A program made the translations under genes and the position numbers. The notes beneath the pieces were generated by a model. It was not told the DNA's origin. It did not search any database and saw only the letters and a program-made list of their open reading frames with translations. From Planctomycetaceae bacterium (GTDB lineage: Bacteria > Planctomycetota > Planctomycetia > Pirellulales > Thermoguttaceae): a stretch of DNA of 54,616 nucleotides. Positions 42,921 to 52,500 of the stretch are shown here, piece after piece (the first letter of the stretch is position 1; every line of letters begins with the position of its first letter). The stretch is from the NCBI GenBank assembly GCA_009778035.1, contig WRKP01000013.1, positions 1 to 54,616 on the forward strand, read 5' to 3'.

Positions 42921-44045
42921 ATGAAAAATTTTTTAGAACGGCGTAATAAAATCCGCCGCATCGTCAAAAGCCAAAAGTTGGACGCCCTGCTGGTTACGAA
43001 CCCACTTAATGTCCGCTACCTGACGGGTTTCAGCGGAACAGCCAGTTCCCTTTTGGTGAAACCCGACGGCGATATTCTCTTGAGCGATCCCCGATTCACC
43101 ATCCAAATCGAGGAAGAATGTCCCGATCTTGATGCCGTCATCCGGCCACGCAGCGAATCGACTTCCAAAACGCTCGCGAAACTCCTCGGCAGTCCGAGCG
43201 GAGCGAAAGGGCAGAAACACAGTCCGACTGCCGGAAAGTTAGGCATCGAAGCCGACTCCGTAACCATCGGCCAGCAGGAACGCCTTTTTCAGCATATCCC
43301 GCACTGGCAGTCCGTACCGACAAAAAATGTCGTCGAGGAACTTCGGCAAATCAAAGACAAGGACGAAATCGCCAAAATCCGCAGAGCCGTTGGCATTGCT
43401 GGCCAAGCCTTTCAGTACGTCCGGGAAAATTTGCAGCCTTCGTTGAGTGAAATCGACATCTGCATTATGCTGGAGCACAAGATGCGTTTGTTGGGAGCGG
43501 AGGAAAAGAGTTTCCCTTCGATCATCGCGGCGGGCCCCAGGGCTGCTTTGCCCCATGCCAACCCGACGCCGCAAATCCTGAAAAACCAATCGCATTTGCT
43601 TTTCGATTGGGGTGCGGTCATCGAAGGATATATGAGCGATTTAACCCGGGTTCTCATATTGTCGCCGAACAAAAAACTCCAAAAAGTTTACGAAACGGTT
43701 TTGCAAGCCCAGGCGGCGGCCATCGCGGCCATCAAGCCGGGAATGATTTGCGAGGAAATTGACGCTATTGCCCGAAACATCATCGCGGATGCAGGATTCG
43801 GCAAACATTTTGGACATGGATTGGGCCACGGCATTGGCTTACGGGTACACGAGGAGCCGCGATTTGCCCCGAGCGACAAGACGGAATTGAAGGCCGGTAT
43901 GATATTGACGGTCGAGCCAGGCATTTATTTGAAGGGTTGGGGCGGCGTGCGAATCGAAGACGATGTGCTCGTTACCAAGACCGGCTGCGAAGTGTTGAGC
44001 AGGGATGTGCCGAAGGCGTTTGATGATATGTGTTCCATGTTGTAA
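42921..44045 (+). CDS. Xaa-Pro aminopeptidase/dipeptidase (M24B)
   Basis: 374 residues from ATG 42921 (MKNFLERRNKIRRIVKSQKL). The N-terminal creatinase-like domain has LLVTNPLNVRYLTGFSG. The pita-bread catalytic domain has all five metal ligands in place: Asp in LLFDWGAVIEGYMSDLTR (two), His in GHGLGHGIGLRVHEEP, Glu in LTVEPGIYL, and Glu in VRIEDDVLVT. M24B enzymes use two Mn or Co ions to cut X-Pro bonds. It has no signal peptide, so it is cytoplasmic. The next gene is a prolyl oligopeptidase, so the pair may recycle proline-rich peptides. Confidence 0.93.
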   Translation: MKNFLERRNKIRRIVKSQKLDALLVTNPLNVRYLTGFSGTASSLLVKPDGDILLSDPRFTIQIEEECPDLDAVIRPRSESTSKTLAKLLGSPSGAKGQKHSPTAGKLGIEADSVTIGQQERLFQHIPHWQSVPTKNVVEELRQIKDKDEIAKIRRAVGIAGQAFQYVRENLQPSLSEIDICIMLEHKMRLLGAEEKSFPSIIAAGPRAALPHANPTPQILKNQSHLLFDWGAVIEGYMSDLTRVLILSPNKKLQKVYETVLQAQAAAIAAIKPGMICEEIDAIARNIIADAGFGKHFGHGLGHGIGLRVHEEPRFAPSDKTELKAGMILTVEPGIYLKGWGGVRIEDDVLVTKTGCEVLSRDVPKAFDDMCSML

Positions 44046-44076
44046 CCGGAGGGCTAACGCCCTCCGCTCTTGCGCG
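44045..44076. repeat. Family-A half element after the M24 peptidase gene
   Basis: ACCGGAGGGCTAACGCCCTC followed by CGCTCTTGCGCG: second-half orientation, beginning at the stop codon. Likely to fold and possibly to terminate transcription. Confidence 0.7.
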
Positions 44077-44118
44077 CTGTCCTCGCCCTTGCGAGGTGTC
44101 CTTGCAATCGTCATCTGA

Positions 44119-44124
44119 TATAAT
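44119..44124 (+). promoter_or_regulatory. -10 box giving a leaderless start for the S9A peptidase
   Basis: Perfect TATAAT; the ATG at 44132 is 8 nt after its end. The -35 at 17 bp (GTGTCC) is poor. The alternative ATG at 44123 would overlap the -10. Confidence 0.5.
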
Positions 44125-44131
44125 GGGATGC

Positions 44132-46249
44132 ATGAAAAACACGATTATCGCAATTTGCCTTTCCGCTGCCGTAATATCCGCAACGCTCGCTCAAACATTC
44201 GACTATCCCCCGGCTCGTATGTCCGAACAAACCGATGATTATTTCGGTACAACCGTCGCCGATCCGTTCCGCTGGATGGAAGCCGACTCGCCCGAACTCC
44301 AAAATTGGATCGAAGCACAAAATCAACTCACCCAGGCCTACCTCGATACGCTCCCCCACCGAGACGCCCTTCGGGAACGGATTACCGAATTGGTCGATTA
44401 TCCCAGATACGGGATGCCCTGGGTGCGATCCGATCGGCTGTTTTACTTCAAAAACGATGGACTCCAAAATCAGTCCGTTCTCTACGTCCTTGACGCACCG
44501 GATGCCGAGCCGCGGGTTCTGCTCGACCCCAACAAACTCTCCGAAGACGGGACCGTCGCCCTGCAAGCGACATCCATCTCCAAAGACGGGAAATACTTTG
44601 CCTATTCCATCGCCCGAAGCGGCTCCGATTGGAACGAAATCTTCGTACTCGACATCGCAACCGGCGAACCGCTCGACGACCATATCAACTGGGTCAAGTT
44701 TTCCGGCATCGCCTGGCACGGCGACGGGTTTTACTATAGCCGATACGACGAACCCCAAGAAGACGAAAGACTGACGGCGAAAAATGAATTCCACAAAGTC
44801 TATTTTCACCGACTCGGAACGCCGCAATCTGCCGACCACCGCATTTTCGAAACGCCCGAACATCCCCTGCGTAATAATCGGGCTTCGACGGATAGAGACC
44901 AGCAGTTTCTTTTCGTTTCGGAAAGCGAATCGACCTACGGGAATTCGCTGTATTTGAGGCGAATCGTGGGCGATGCGGCTGACGGTGGTGAACTCATTCC
45001 CGTCATCACGGACTTCCGTTCGGAGCAGAGTCCCGTTGCCGTATTAGAGAATGCGATTTATCTCGTTACCGACCGCGATGCGCCGAACCGGCGGCTCGTG
45101 CGGATTGACCCAACGCGTCCTGCATCGGAACACTGGGTTGACGTCATTCCCGAGGCGGATTCGCTCTTGGCCAGCGTTTCGTTTATCGGCGGACGGTTCG
45201 TCGTTACGTATCTAAAAGATGCCGCCCACGAGGCCTTTGTTTGCAGCAGGGAGGGCCAGCGAATCCGCGAAATCGAACTCCCGACGCTCGGGATGGTCGG
45301 GTTTTCCGGCGAAAAGGACTCCGATGTGTTTTTCCAATCATTTACGTCGTATACCTATCCGACCGTGATTTACCGTGCGAATATCGAGACGGGCGACAGG
45401 GAAGAGTTTTTCCCGTCGGAAATCAATTTTAACAAGGATGATTACCTGACGGAACGCGTTTGGTATACAAATTCGGACGGGCGGAAGGTTCCCATTTTGT
45501 TGACATATAAAAGGGGTTTAGAAAAAGACGGCAACAATCCGACATTGCTTTACGGCTACGGCGGGTTCAATATCAGCGTTCGCCCATCGTTTTCGGCATT
45601 TCGGATACCGTTTTTGGAACGGGGCGGGATCTATGCGGATGTCGTGTTACGGGGCGGCGGCGAGTACGGCGAAACTTGGCATAAGGCCGGGACGAAATTG
45701 CAAAAACAGAACGTTTTCGACGATTTCATCGCGGCGGCGGAGTTTTTGATCGCGGAAAAGTACACTTCGCCGGAAAAATTGGCTTGTCAGGGCGGTTCAA
45801 ACGGCGGATTGCTCGTTGCTGCAACGATCTTGCAGCGGCCGGACTTGTTCCGGGCGGCGATCCCGGCGGTTGGCGTTTTGGATATGTTGCGGTATCACAA
45901 ATTTACCATTGGCTGGGCCTGGGCGACCGATTATGGAACCAGCGAAGACAGTCAGGAGATATTTGAGTATTTGTTGGGATATTCGCCGTTGCATAACATT
46001 AGGCCTGGCGTGAGGTATCCGGCAATTTTGGTAACGACGTCGGATCACGATGACAGGGTGGTTCCGGCGCATTCTTTCAAGTTCACGGCGGCGGTGCAGG
46101 AAGCGCAGCGGGAGCGTGAGGGGTTACATCCGGCATTTATCCGCATACAGACCAAGGCGGGCCATGGAGCGGGCATGCCGATTTCCAAGGTGATCGAGCA
46201 AGCGACGGATGTTTGGTCGTTCGTGATGGATCAACTCGCGATGCCTTAA
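44132..46249 (+). CDS. Secreted prolyl oligopeptidase (S9A)
   Basis: 705 residues with signal peptide MKNTIIAICLSAAVISATLA. The beta-propeller is introduced by DYFGTTVADPFRWMEADSPE. The hydrolase domain has GYGGFNISVRPSFSAFRI, GGGEYGETWHKAG, the nucleophile Ser556 in CQGGSNGGLLVAA, the Asp in TTSDHDDRVVP, and the His in TKAGHGAGMP. It cleaves short peptides after proline, probably in the periplasm or outside. The length is typical. It follows the cytoplasmic M24 peptidase but has its own -10 and predicted leaderless transcript. Confidence 0.95.
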   Translation: MKNTIIAICLSAAVISATLAQTFDYPPARMSEQTDDYFGTTVADPFRWMEADSPELQNWIEAQNQLTQAYLDTLPHRDALRERITELVDYPRYGMPWVRSDRLFYFKNDGLQNQSVLYVLDAPDAEPRVLLDPNKLSEDGTVALQATSISKDGKYFAYSIARSGSDWNEIFVLDIATGEPLDDHINWVKFSGIAWHGDGFYYSRYDEPQEDERLTAKNEFHKVYFHRLGTPQSADHRIFETPEHPLRNNRASTDRDQQFLFVSESESTYGNSLYLRRIVGDAADGGELIPVITDFRSEQSPVAVLENAIYLVTDRDAPNRRLVRIDPTRPASEHWVDVIPEADSLLASVSFIGGRFVVTYLKDAAHEAFVCSREGQRIREIELPTLGMVGFSGEKDSDVFFQSFTSYTYPTVIYRANIETGDREEFFPSEINFNKDDYLTERVWYTNSDGRKVPILLTYKRGLEKDGNNPTLLYGYGGFNISVRPSFSAFRIPFLERGGIYADVVLRGGGEYGETWHKAGTKLQKQNVFDDFIAAAEFLIAEKYTSPEKLACQGGSNGGLLVAATILQRPDLFRAAIPAVGVLDMLRYHKFTIGWAWATDYGTSEDSQEIFEYLLGYSPLHNIRPGVRYPAILVTTSDHDDRVVPAHSFKFTAAVQEAQREREGLHPAFIRIQTKAGHGAGMPISKVIEQATDVWSFVMDQLAMP

Positions 46250-46299
46250 GCCGTGCGTTGCTGGCCGGACTCCCACGACCGGCGATTGCTATCCGGTGA

Positions 46300-46327
46300 T
46301 TGCTATTTCCCAATGTGTGGTTATAAT
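46300..46327 (+). promoter_or_regulatory. sigma70 promoter with near-leaderless start
   Basis: TTGCTA (46300-46305), 16 bp, TATAAT (46322-46327); ATG 46337 follows 10 nt after the -10. A longer in-frame start at 46253 precedes the promoter and is rejected. Confidence 0.6.
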
Positions 46328-46336
46328 CACCAACAT

Positions 46337-47002
46337 ATGACGCTGTTTGACGATGACCGTTATGACTGGCGGGAAACTTATTTCGTCTATTTTGAGTCTG
46401 TCCACAGACCGAAATTGGCCGACGTCCGGCGTGCGCTGAAAACAAGTGCTCCTTTCCTCGAAATTCTCGATATTAAGGCCGAGCCGACCGGTGATATTAC
46501 CGCAATGACCATCGCATCGTACGAGGATCATGCGGCACTGGAAATCGTTTATCGCGAAGGAAACGATATTTTGGCCGAAGCCAAACATTTAGCCTACACA
46601 TTCAAAGCATCGGCAACGCCTCAGGAACTTTTGCAACTCAAAAAGGTGTTTCAATGTCGGACGCGGCTTGATGTGCATCATTTTGAGCAGACGGCGGAGA
46701 CTCGGGCATTTAGCATTACGAAGTTGCCGGAAATCAAATTCCCAAAATCGGGCGAGCAGTCGGCCACACCGGGTGCCGTTTTCTCAAAAGCAATAGCGTC
46801 AGGCAGGGACGGTGTGCCGAATATGCCTAAATCCAATTTTCAGCGGCTGCATAGTCAGGTAGATGACGCAGCCGACAGTTTGGAATTGGACAGCGGATAT
46901 GAGCGTATCAATCCGGAGATGTTGGTTACGGTCTTGGAAATTTTCTGCCGCGTCAGTCGCGGCGTTGCCCTTGATCCTGCAAGCGGAGTCGTTTTGGACT
47001 AG
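46337..47002 (+). CDS. Conserved-looking protein of unknown function
   Basis: 221 residues from ATG 46337. The N-terminal half (MTLFDDDRYDWRETYFVYFE, RPKLADVRRALKT, DITAMTIASYEDHAALEIVY) looks like a compact alpha/beta fold of ferredoxin-like pattern. A linker of low complexity (residues 140-175) follows, then a helical end (INPEMLVTVLEIFCRVSRGV). No signal or membrane segment. I recognise no family; it has the look of a planctomycete core hypothetical. Confidence 0.7.
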   Translation: MTLFDDDRYDWRETYFVYFESVHRPKLADVRRALKTSAPFLEILDIKAEPTGDITAMTIASYEDHAALEIVYREGNDILAEAKHLAYTFKASATPQELLQLKKVFQCRTRLDVHHFEQTAETRAFSITKLPEIKFPKSGEQSATPGAVFSKAIASGRDGVPNMPKSNFQRLHSQVDDAADSLELDSGYERINPEMLVTVLEIFCRVSRGVALDPASGVVLD

Positions 47003-47079
47003 GAATCGGCCTTCTGGGTCGAGTGCGATTACCCTGCCCCCTTGCGTGCGTTCCCTTTTTATGCGAACATGAAGCCGCA

Positions 47080-48150
47080 ATGATCGGCCTACCTCTACTC
47101 GGCGCAACACTGCTCGGCATCGCAAGTTTCATCCTAGGGGTTGTCTTCACCAGCATGGAGACCGCTTTCTACCGTGTGTCAAAGTTGCGAGTCAAACTCG
47201 ATGCGATAGGACAAGACGCAAATGCAAAACGATTGCTCTGGTTCGCCAATAATCCCGGATTTTTCATCGCAACACTCCTCGTCGGAAACAATATCACCCT
47301 CTACGGAGCGTCCGTCGCAATGGTCCTATTCGTCGGATGTGTTCTGCCAAATGCCAACGGAACCTACTATGCCGAACTGGCCGCTACGCTCATTCTGACC
47401 CCCATCCTGTTCGTTTGGGGTGAAATGTTTCCCAAATACCTCGCCCTGAATATGCCCAACAAAATACTGCGGCTATTCTCGCCGATTGTACTCGTATTCT
47501 GCTGGCTTTTTCTGCCTTTGACCCTGCTGTTATGGGGGATCAACAGAATGATCGTTGCCGTATTGAAAAAAACCAATACCGCAATCTCATTATCGCTCGG
47601 TCGCCAGGAAATGTCCAATGTCCTCTCCGAAGGACAAGATACCGGCCTGCTTTCGGATACGCAGCGTCGGCTTGCCGAAGGGATTTTCAATTGTTCAGAC
47701 CGTATTATCGAAGATTACATTTTGCCGCAATCGCAGTTACCGACGATAACGACGGCGATGAAACCGGAGGAAGTGCTGGAAATCACCCGACGGCATCATC
47801 ATTTGGCATTGCCTGTATATGAATCCGATTCGGTAACATCGAATTTTGCGTTGCCGATTGGATATGTTCGGACGATTGACTTGGAAATTGCTGTTCGGCA
47901 TCAGTTGGACGAGCAGACTCGGCAACTTGCGGCGTTATTGCAGACGGAATTACCTCTTCGGAGTATAGTCGAGTTGTCGTCGAAACATTCTTTGCTGACG
48001 GGATTGGTGTTATTACAGACGATGCAGGCATCTTTTGGTTGTGTGGTGAGCGAGCAGGGGCGTTGCCTTGGTTTCATCAGTGCAGATATTCTTCGCGATG
48101 TGTTGATGATGCGGGAAACACATTCAAAGACATCCCTTGCTTCGCCGTGA
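47080..48150 (+). CDS. CNNM/DUF21 membrane protein with degenerate CBS pair
   Basis: 356 residues from ATG 47080 (MIGLPLLGATLLGIASFILG). The CNNM transmembrane domain has three main helices with TSMETAFYRVSKLRVKL, NNPGFFIATLLVGNNITLYG and PILFVWGEMFPKYLALNMPN, the signatures of HlyC/CorC-type magnesium or sodium-coupled transporters. The cytosolic part (residues 190-350) should be a CBS pair, but only parts such as LPVYES and GCVVSEQGRCLGFISADILR are recognisable, so ligand binding may differ. It has no CorC_HlyC C-terminal domain. Role: probable divalent-cation homeostasis. Confidence 0.82.
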   Translation: MIGLPLLGATLLGIASFILGVVFTSMETAFYRVSKLRVKLDAIGQDANAKRLLWFANNPGFFIATLLVGNNITLYGASVAMVLFVGCVLPNANGTYYAELAATLILTPILFVWGEMFPKYLALNMPNKILRLFSPIVLVFCWLFLPLTLLLWGINRMIVAVLKKTNTAISLSLGRQEMSNVLSEGQDTGLLSDTQRRLAEGIFNCSDRIIEDYILPQSQLPTITTAMKPEEVLEITRRHHHLALPVYESDSVTSNFALPIGYVRTIDLEIAVRHQLDEQTRQLAALLQTELPLRSIVELSSKHSLLTGLVLLQTMQASFGCVVSEQGRCLGFISADILRDVLMMRETHSKTSLASP

Positions 48151-48171
48151 ATCGAGAGTGTGCTTCAAATC

Positions 48172-48251
48172 CGTCATTCCGGCGAAAGCCGGAACCCAGA
48201 GGAACCGGCATCGCACGCAATGCCTGCATTCCGGCTTTCGCCGGAATGACG
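48172..48251. repeat. Family-B palindromic element, full copy
   Basis: CGTCATTCCGGCGAAAGCCG at the left and CGGCTTTCGCCGGAATGACG at the right form perfect outer arms; each half also folds on itself. It lies between the CNNM gene and the rhomboid gene. Confidence 0.85.
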
Positions 48252-48346
48252 AAAAAGTGTCCCAAGGCGGCATCGTCGGTTTTTTACCCGATGTGAATCC
48301 CGTAGATGTCCGCACTCACAGACTCACGCAAACGGAAAATTAAAGG

Positions 48347-48352
48347 TATAAT
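48347..48352 (+). promoter_or_regulatory. Possible -10 box for the rhomboid gene
   Basis: TATAAT 34 nt before ATG 48386; no good -35 at 16-18 bp. An AGGCAAGG lies about 27 nt before the start, too far for a usual ribosome site. Confidence 0.35.
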
Positions 48353-48385
48353 TAGAGGCAAGGTGAAGTTTACTACTCAATAAAA

Positions 48386-49351
48386 ATGGGATTGAGCGAC
48401 CGAGATTACACGCACAGCGATTATGCCGATGACGACGATTTGTACAGCAAAAGACGAAGGCCACGCCGAAAAAACGGGCGGTCCATCGTGCTCATCCTCA
48501 TCGCCGTCAACTTCGCCCTCTGGTTGGCCAACGGACTGCTCTTTGAAAACAATGCTCTGACCAATCTGCTGCTGCTCCAAAAAGAATACTTCGCCAATCC
48601 GACCGGGTGGTATCGGTATTTGACCTATGGATTTGTTCACGATTACGGAAATATCTGGCACATCGTTTTCAATATGTTCGGACTGCTCATGTTCGGCTAC
48701 GGAATGATGCTGGGCATCGGGCCCGGCGGATTCGGATTCGTCCGAGGCGAAAACGTGGAAGGCCGACTCGGAAAATTGGAATTTTTTGCCTTTTACTGCT
48801 TGACAATTATCCTCGGCGGCGTTGCATTTGCTCTGATGAATTTCAATGCGGAGCATGCCGGCGTGCTGGGAGCCTCGGGCGGCGTGTGCGGCGTGATTAT
48901 TTTATATGCGTGGCTGTATCCCCGAAAAACGCTGTTGCTATACGGCATTTTGCCCTTGCCGATGTGGGCGATTGGGGTTTTGATTGTCGTTGTCGATGCG
49001 ATGGGAGCCTCGGGCAATTTGGGCGGCCAAATTGCGTATTCGGTACACCTTGTTGGAGCGGCCTGCGGAACGGCATATTACTTTTTGTTTATCCGTCAGG
49101 GCTTAAAACTGACGGGCTGGATGGAGACGGCATCGGTTGCCCCTGCCAAACGGGAACGGTCGCAGCGTAAATTTCAGGTACACATTCACACACCGGACGA
49201 AGGGCCTTCGGTGCCGGAGGATGAGTTTGGCCGTCGGCTTGATGACATCCTCAAGCGATACGGCGAGGTTGGCGAATCGGGCTTGACGGATGAGGAACGT
49301 GAGTTTCTGAAGCAGGCCAGCAAAAAATTTGCCGAAAAACACCGGAAGTAA
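48386..49351 (+). CDS. Rhomboid family intramembrane serine protease
   Basis: 321 residues. After a basic N-terminus (KRRRPRRKNGR) come six hydrophobic helices. The L1-loop motif is YRYLTYGFVHDYGNIWHIVF, the helix-2 motif NMFGLLMFGYGM, the catalytic Ser164 in GVLGASGGVCGV and His221 in YSVHLVGAACGT, forming the Ser-His dyad. The C-terminal tail (residues 255-321) is charged and helical (EFGRRLDDILKRYGEVGESG), like DUF6576 tails found on planctomycete rhomboids. It cuts membrane proteins within or near their transmembrane helix; substrates unknown. Confidence 0.93.
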   Translation: MGLSDRDYTHSDYADDDDLYSKRRRPRRKNGRSIVLILIAVNFALWLANGLLFENNALTNLLLLQKEYFANPTGWYRYLTYGFVHDYGNIWHIVFNMFGLLMFGYGMMLGIGPGGFGFVRGENVEGRLGKLEFFAFYCLTIILGGVAFALMNFNAEHAGVLGASGGVCGVIILYAWLYPRKTLLLYGILPLPMWAIGVLIVVVDAMGASGNLGGQIAYSVHLVGAACGTAYYFLFIRQGLKLTGWMETASVAPAKRERSQRKFQVHIHTPDEGPSVPEDEFGRRLDDILKRYGEVGESGLTDEEREFLKQASKKFAEKHRK

Positions 49352-49382
49352 TTCGCAACGGCCAATCCACCGCAATGCAGGC

Positions 49383-49410
49383 TTGACAGCCGGAGAAAAC
49401 CTGCTACAAT
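49383..49410 (+). promoter_or_regulatory. Consensus promoter for the giant FN3 surface protein
   Basis: TTGACA (49383-49388), 16 bp, TACAAT (49405-49410), followed by an untranslated leader of about 100 nt, longer than at other genes here. GGAAGGAG at 49444-49451 is too far from ATG 49519 to be its ribosome site. Confidence 0.7.
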
Positions 49411-49518
49411 GCGAAGAGTGTTGGTATGCGCTTGCTGGTCTTGGAAGGAGTCTCACGAGCATCGCTGCACCGTCAAATCACAAAACCTAAAGCACACTCA
49501 AACCCAAAGATCATCAGA

Positions 49519-52500
49519 ATGAACATCGACTCCTTCTTCCGTAACAACGACCGAAAAACTTCCGCTCTCAAAGCCAAAAAACGCCGTCAAGGCCGCTCTC
49601 TCAGACTTGAGGAACTCGAAAACCGAGAAATGCTCGACGGAGCACTCGGTTCCATCTTCGCTGGGGCAGCATTCATGCCGGAAACAGATGACCAAGTTGT
49701 CGTCGCTCCGCCCACATTCGAAAATGGCCCTCAACCCGGCGCGGCAGCTCTGAGCATCACCCCGATCGGTCGTGGAGCAGACGTCGATGTTTCGCTTCAA
49801 GCACTGCGAACGGAAACCGGCAATAATGCCCTTACCTTAAACGATATTCACGGCTGGCGGGTATCCGTGTCGACTCCCGGCGGAATCACCACCTACATGA
49901 CGCTCAATACCGGTGCGACGGGAACCGGCACCGTAAACACCACCATTGAAGGCGATGTGATCTCCATCCGAGTAAATGGTCTCAACGGCGGCGGTCAGGT
50001 CTACACGCTTGCCTTGCAGGAGCGGACGAATCCCCTCAACCAGTCGCCCGGCCAGTTTGCCCCCGTTTTTGAACTCGGCACCGTTACGCCGATTGGCCAA
50101 ATTATCCCGCCAAGTACCGAACGAGGCCAAACTTCGACCGTCGAAATCTCGGTCGCAAACTTGAGCACCCTGCATGGCTCCGCTCTGACGGAGGCAAATG
50201 TCATCGCGGATTGGCACGTTACCGTCGAACAAGAGAACGGCGGCACTTATACGGCACTGGCGCCCGTCAAAATCACGGCTGCACACATTTCCGGCGGTGT
50301 TATCCGGGTGGATATTACCAGCGCTGCCGCTTGGAATGGCGGGCAATACCGATTCGGCCTTTCGACCACTCCGCCAACGGCAGGCGCGGTTACGCAGTCG
50401 CCGGATACGGCTCCGAACCCGCCGATGGTCAATCTTGGTATGCAGTATGCGATGAATGTCGCTGCTCCGACCAACGTTACGGCAACACTCGACGAGTCGA
50501 CCGGTATCGTGAGTGTGAGATGGCAGGATTCACAAATCAATGGAGCCTATCAAGACGACACCAGTTACAAAATTTGGATTAGTGCGACCGACCCGGCCCA
50601 GTCGCCCTTCGGCCTGCAGTTTGGATTCGACCACTGCAACCCGTGGGGTTATGCGAACGGCTCCGGGAGTTGGGTTCCGGGCGGCTCGGTGTCCGCTCGC
50701 GATTCAGACGGTTATCGAACTTTCACCTTTAACTACTCTGATATGACCTGGGCGGGCAATTTGCCCAACGGCTTGGCCCTGGGCGAAATGTATTGGGTCG
50801 CTATCTCAGGCAATTTCGGCGGTGCCGGCGGGGAAACCATCCTCTCCATCGGGGCACAACTTGATTTGACGAATGCAAAGGTATTTTCTGACAATGAGTC
50901 GGTGCGAGTCGTCGAAAACGTCAACAGAACCGTCGGCGACAGACAGGGAACCGTCGAATTCCTGTTGGCCGACCTCAATTCGCATCTGGGAACATCGTAC
51001 ACGGCACAGCAAGTTGTTGATGCTGGCTGGAGTGTGCGTGCGACGAACCCGGATACGAGGATGAGCGACGGAAATGCCGTTCTCACGATGGACGGCTTTA
51101 ACGCAACCACCGGCCTATTCACGGTAACGGTAACGGGTTTGACCAATAACCGGGAAGAGACTTACTCGTTCACGCTGACGGATAATGCGGAGGCGAACCC
51201 GACGAGCCTCTATATCGGAAGTGGTAGGGTTGCGGTGGCCGAAGCGGAAAACTTAAGAGCAGAATTCGATGAGGCAACCAACTCGATTTCGGTGAATTGG
51301 GACCTCGAAGGCTCCGCGACAAGGGCTCGGCTATGGATGTGGGCCGGCGGCGGTGATGATGGCGAAATTCCGCCCTCGATGCCCTATCCCGGCTGGGCTG
51401 GCGGCACCAGTGAAGCAGAACAACGGCAAATGTACGGCTGGTTCGGCGCAAATGCTACTTCAGCAGAAATCACAGACCATTTTGGCACATTGACACCGGG
51501 TGTCTACTGGATATCCATTCAGACGCAGGATAATGAAAGCGACTATACCGGCTTTGACAACCGAAATCATTACGAATCAATTGTCCTGCAAAATCCCGTC
51601 CGAGTCGAAGTTACTGCTCTGCCCACATTCGATGCCGATGTCGAATTCAACACCGAAACCAGCGGAAGCGTTGGCCGGGAAATCGAACTGAACTGGAATG
51701 CCGTCGCGGGGGCAACGCATTATCAGGTCCAGTACGGCGGGAATACATACCGGGTCGAGGGCACTTCTACCGTTGTCAACATCTGGTTTGCAGATGCAGA
51801 AAGACCTGCTGCAGCCGTTGCGAACAAAACCAACGTCACGTTCGAAGTTCGGGCGATCGAAATGGACGGCGATAACATTATCCGTGCAAGTAATTGGGAT
51901 TCCATCACGATTCCGGCTACCGCGTCGCCGCAACCTACGATTACCTCGATTGTTTCGAATTCCGACGGCAGCGTTACCGTCAACTGGGAGCCGGTTACAT
52001 GGCTCAGCGAAGGCACTGACGGGAAACGATTTAGAGTTTCTATCGGAATCGCTGCACCGGGAGCAACGACGCCGGGACTCGAGCCCTGGGTGAATAATGA
52101 CAACATCAGAGGCAGTGGGGACTTGAGTATCTTGGTCGATGGCCAAGCCAGAACTTCGCATACATTCGCAGCCGACCAGGTATCGCAACTGACGGGAACG
52201 GATACGATTCCAGCCTTGGAACCGGGCGGAACGATTTGGGCGGCCATTGATACGAGGGATACCACTTTCGTGCAGGATGGGGAAAATGCGAACAATTTCG
52301 AGTCCATGTGGGCGAATACTCGATTTTCGGCCATCTATGCAGGCCCTGAAACGGATATGCCGCAATCATTTAGAGGCGAATTGGCCGGTTATGTCGTGCT
52401 CTCGGCCGGTGGCGGTGTCAATCTGACCTGGGGAGCCGCCTCGAAGGATGGCGTACAAGTGCAGAGATATGAAGTCCGGTATGTGAAAACCGATGACGCG

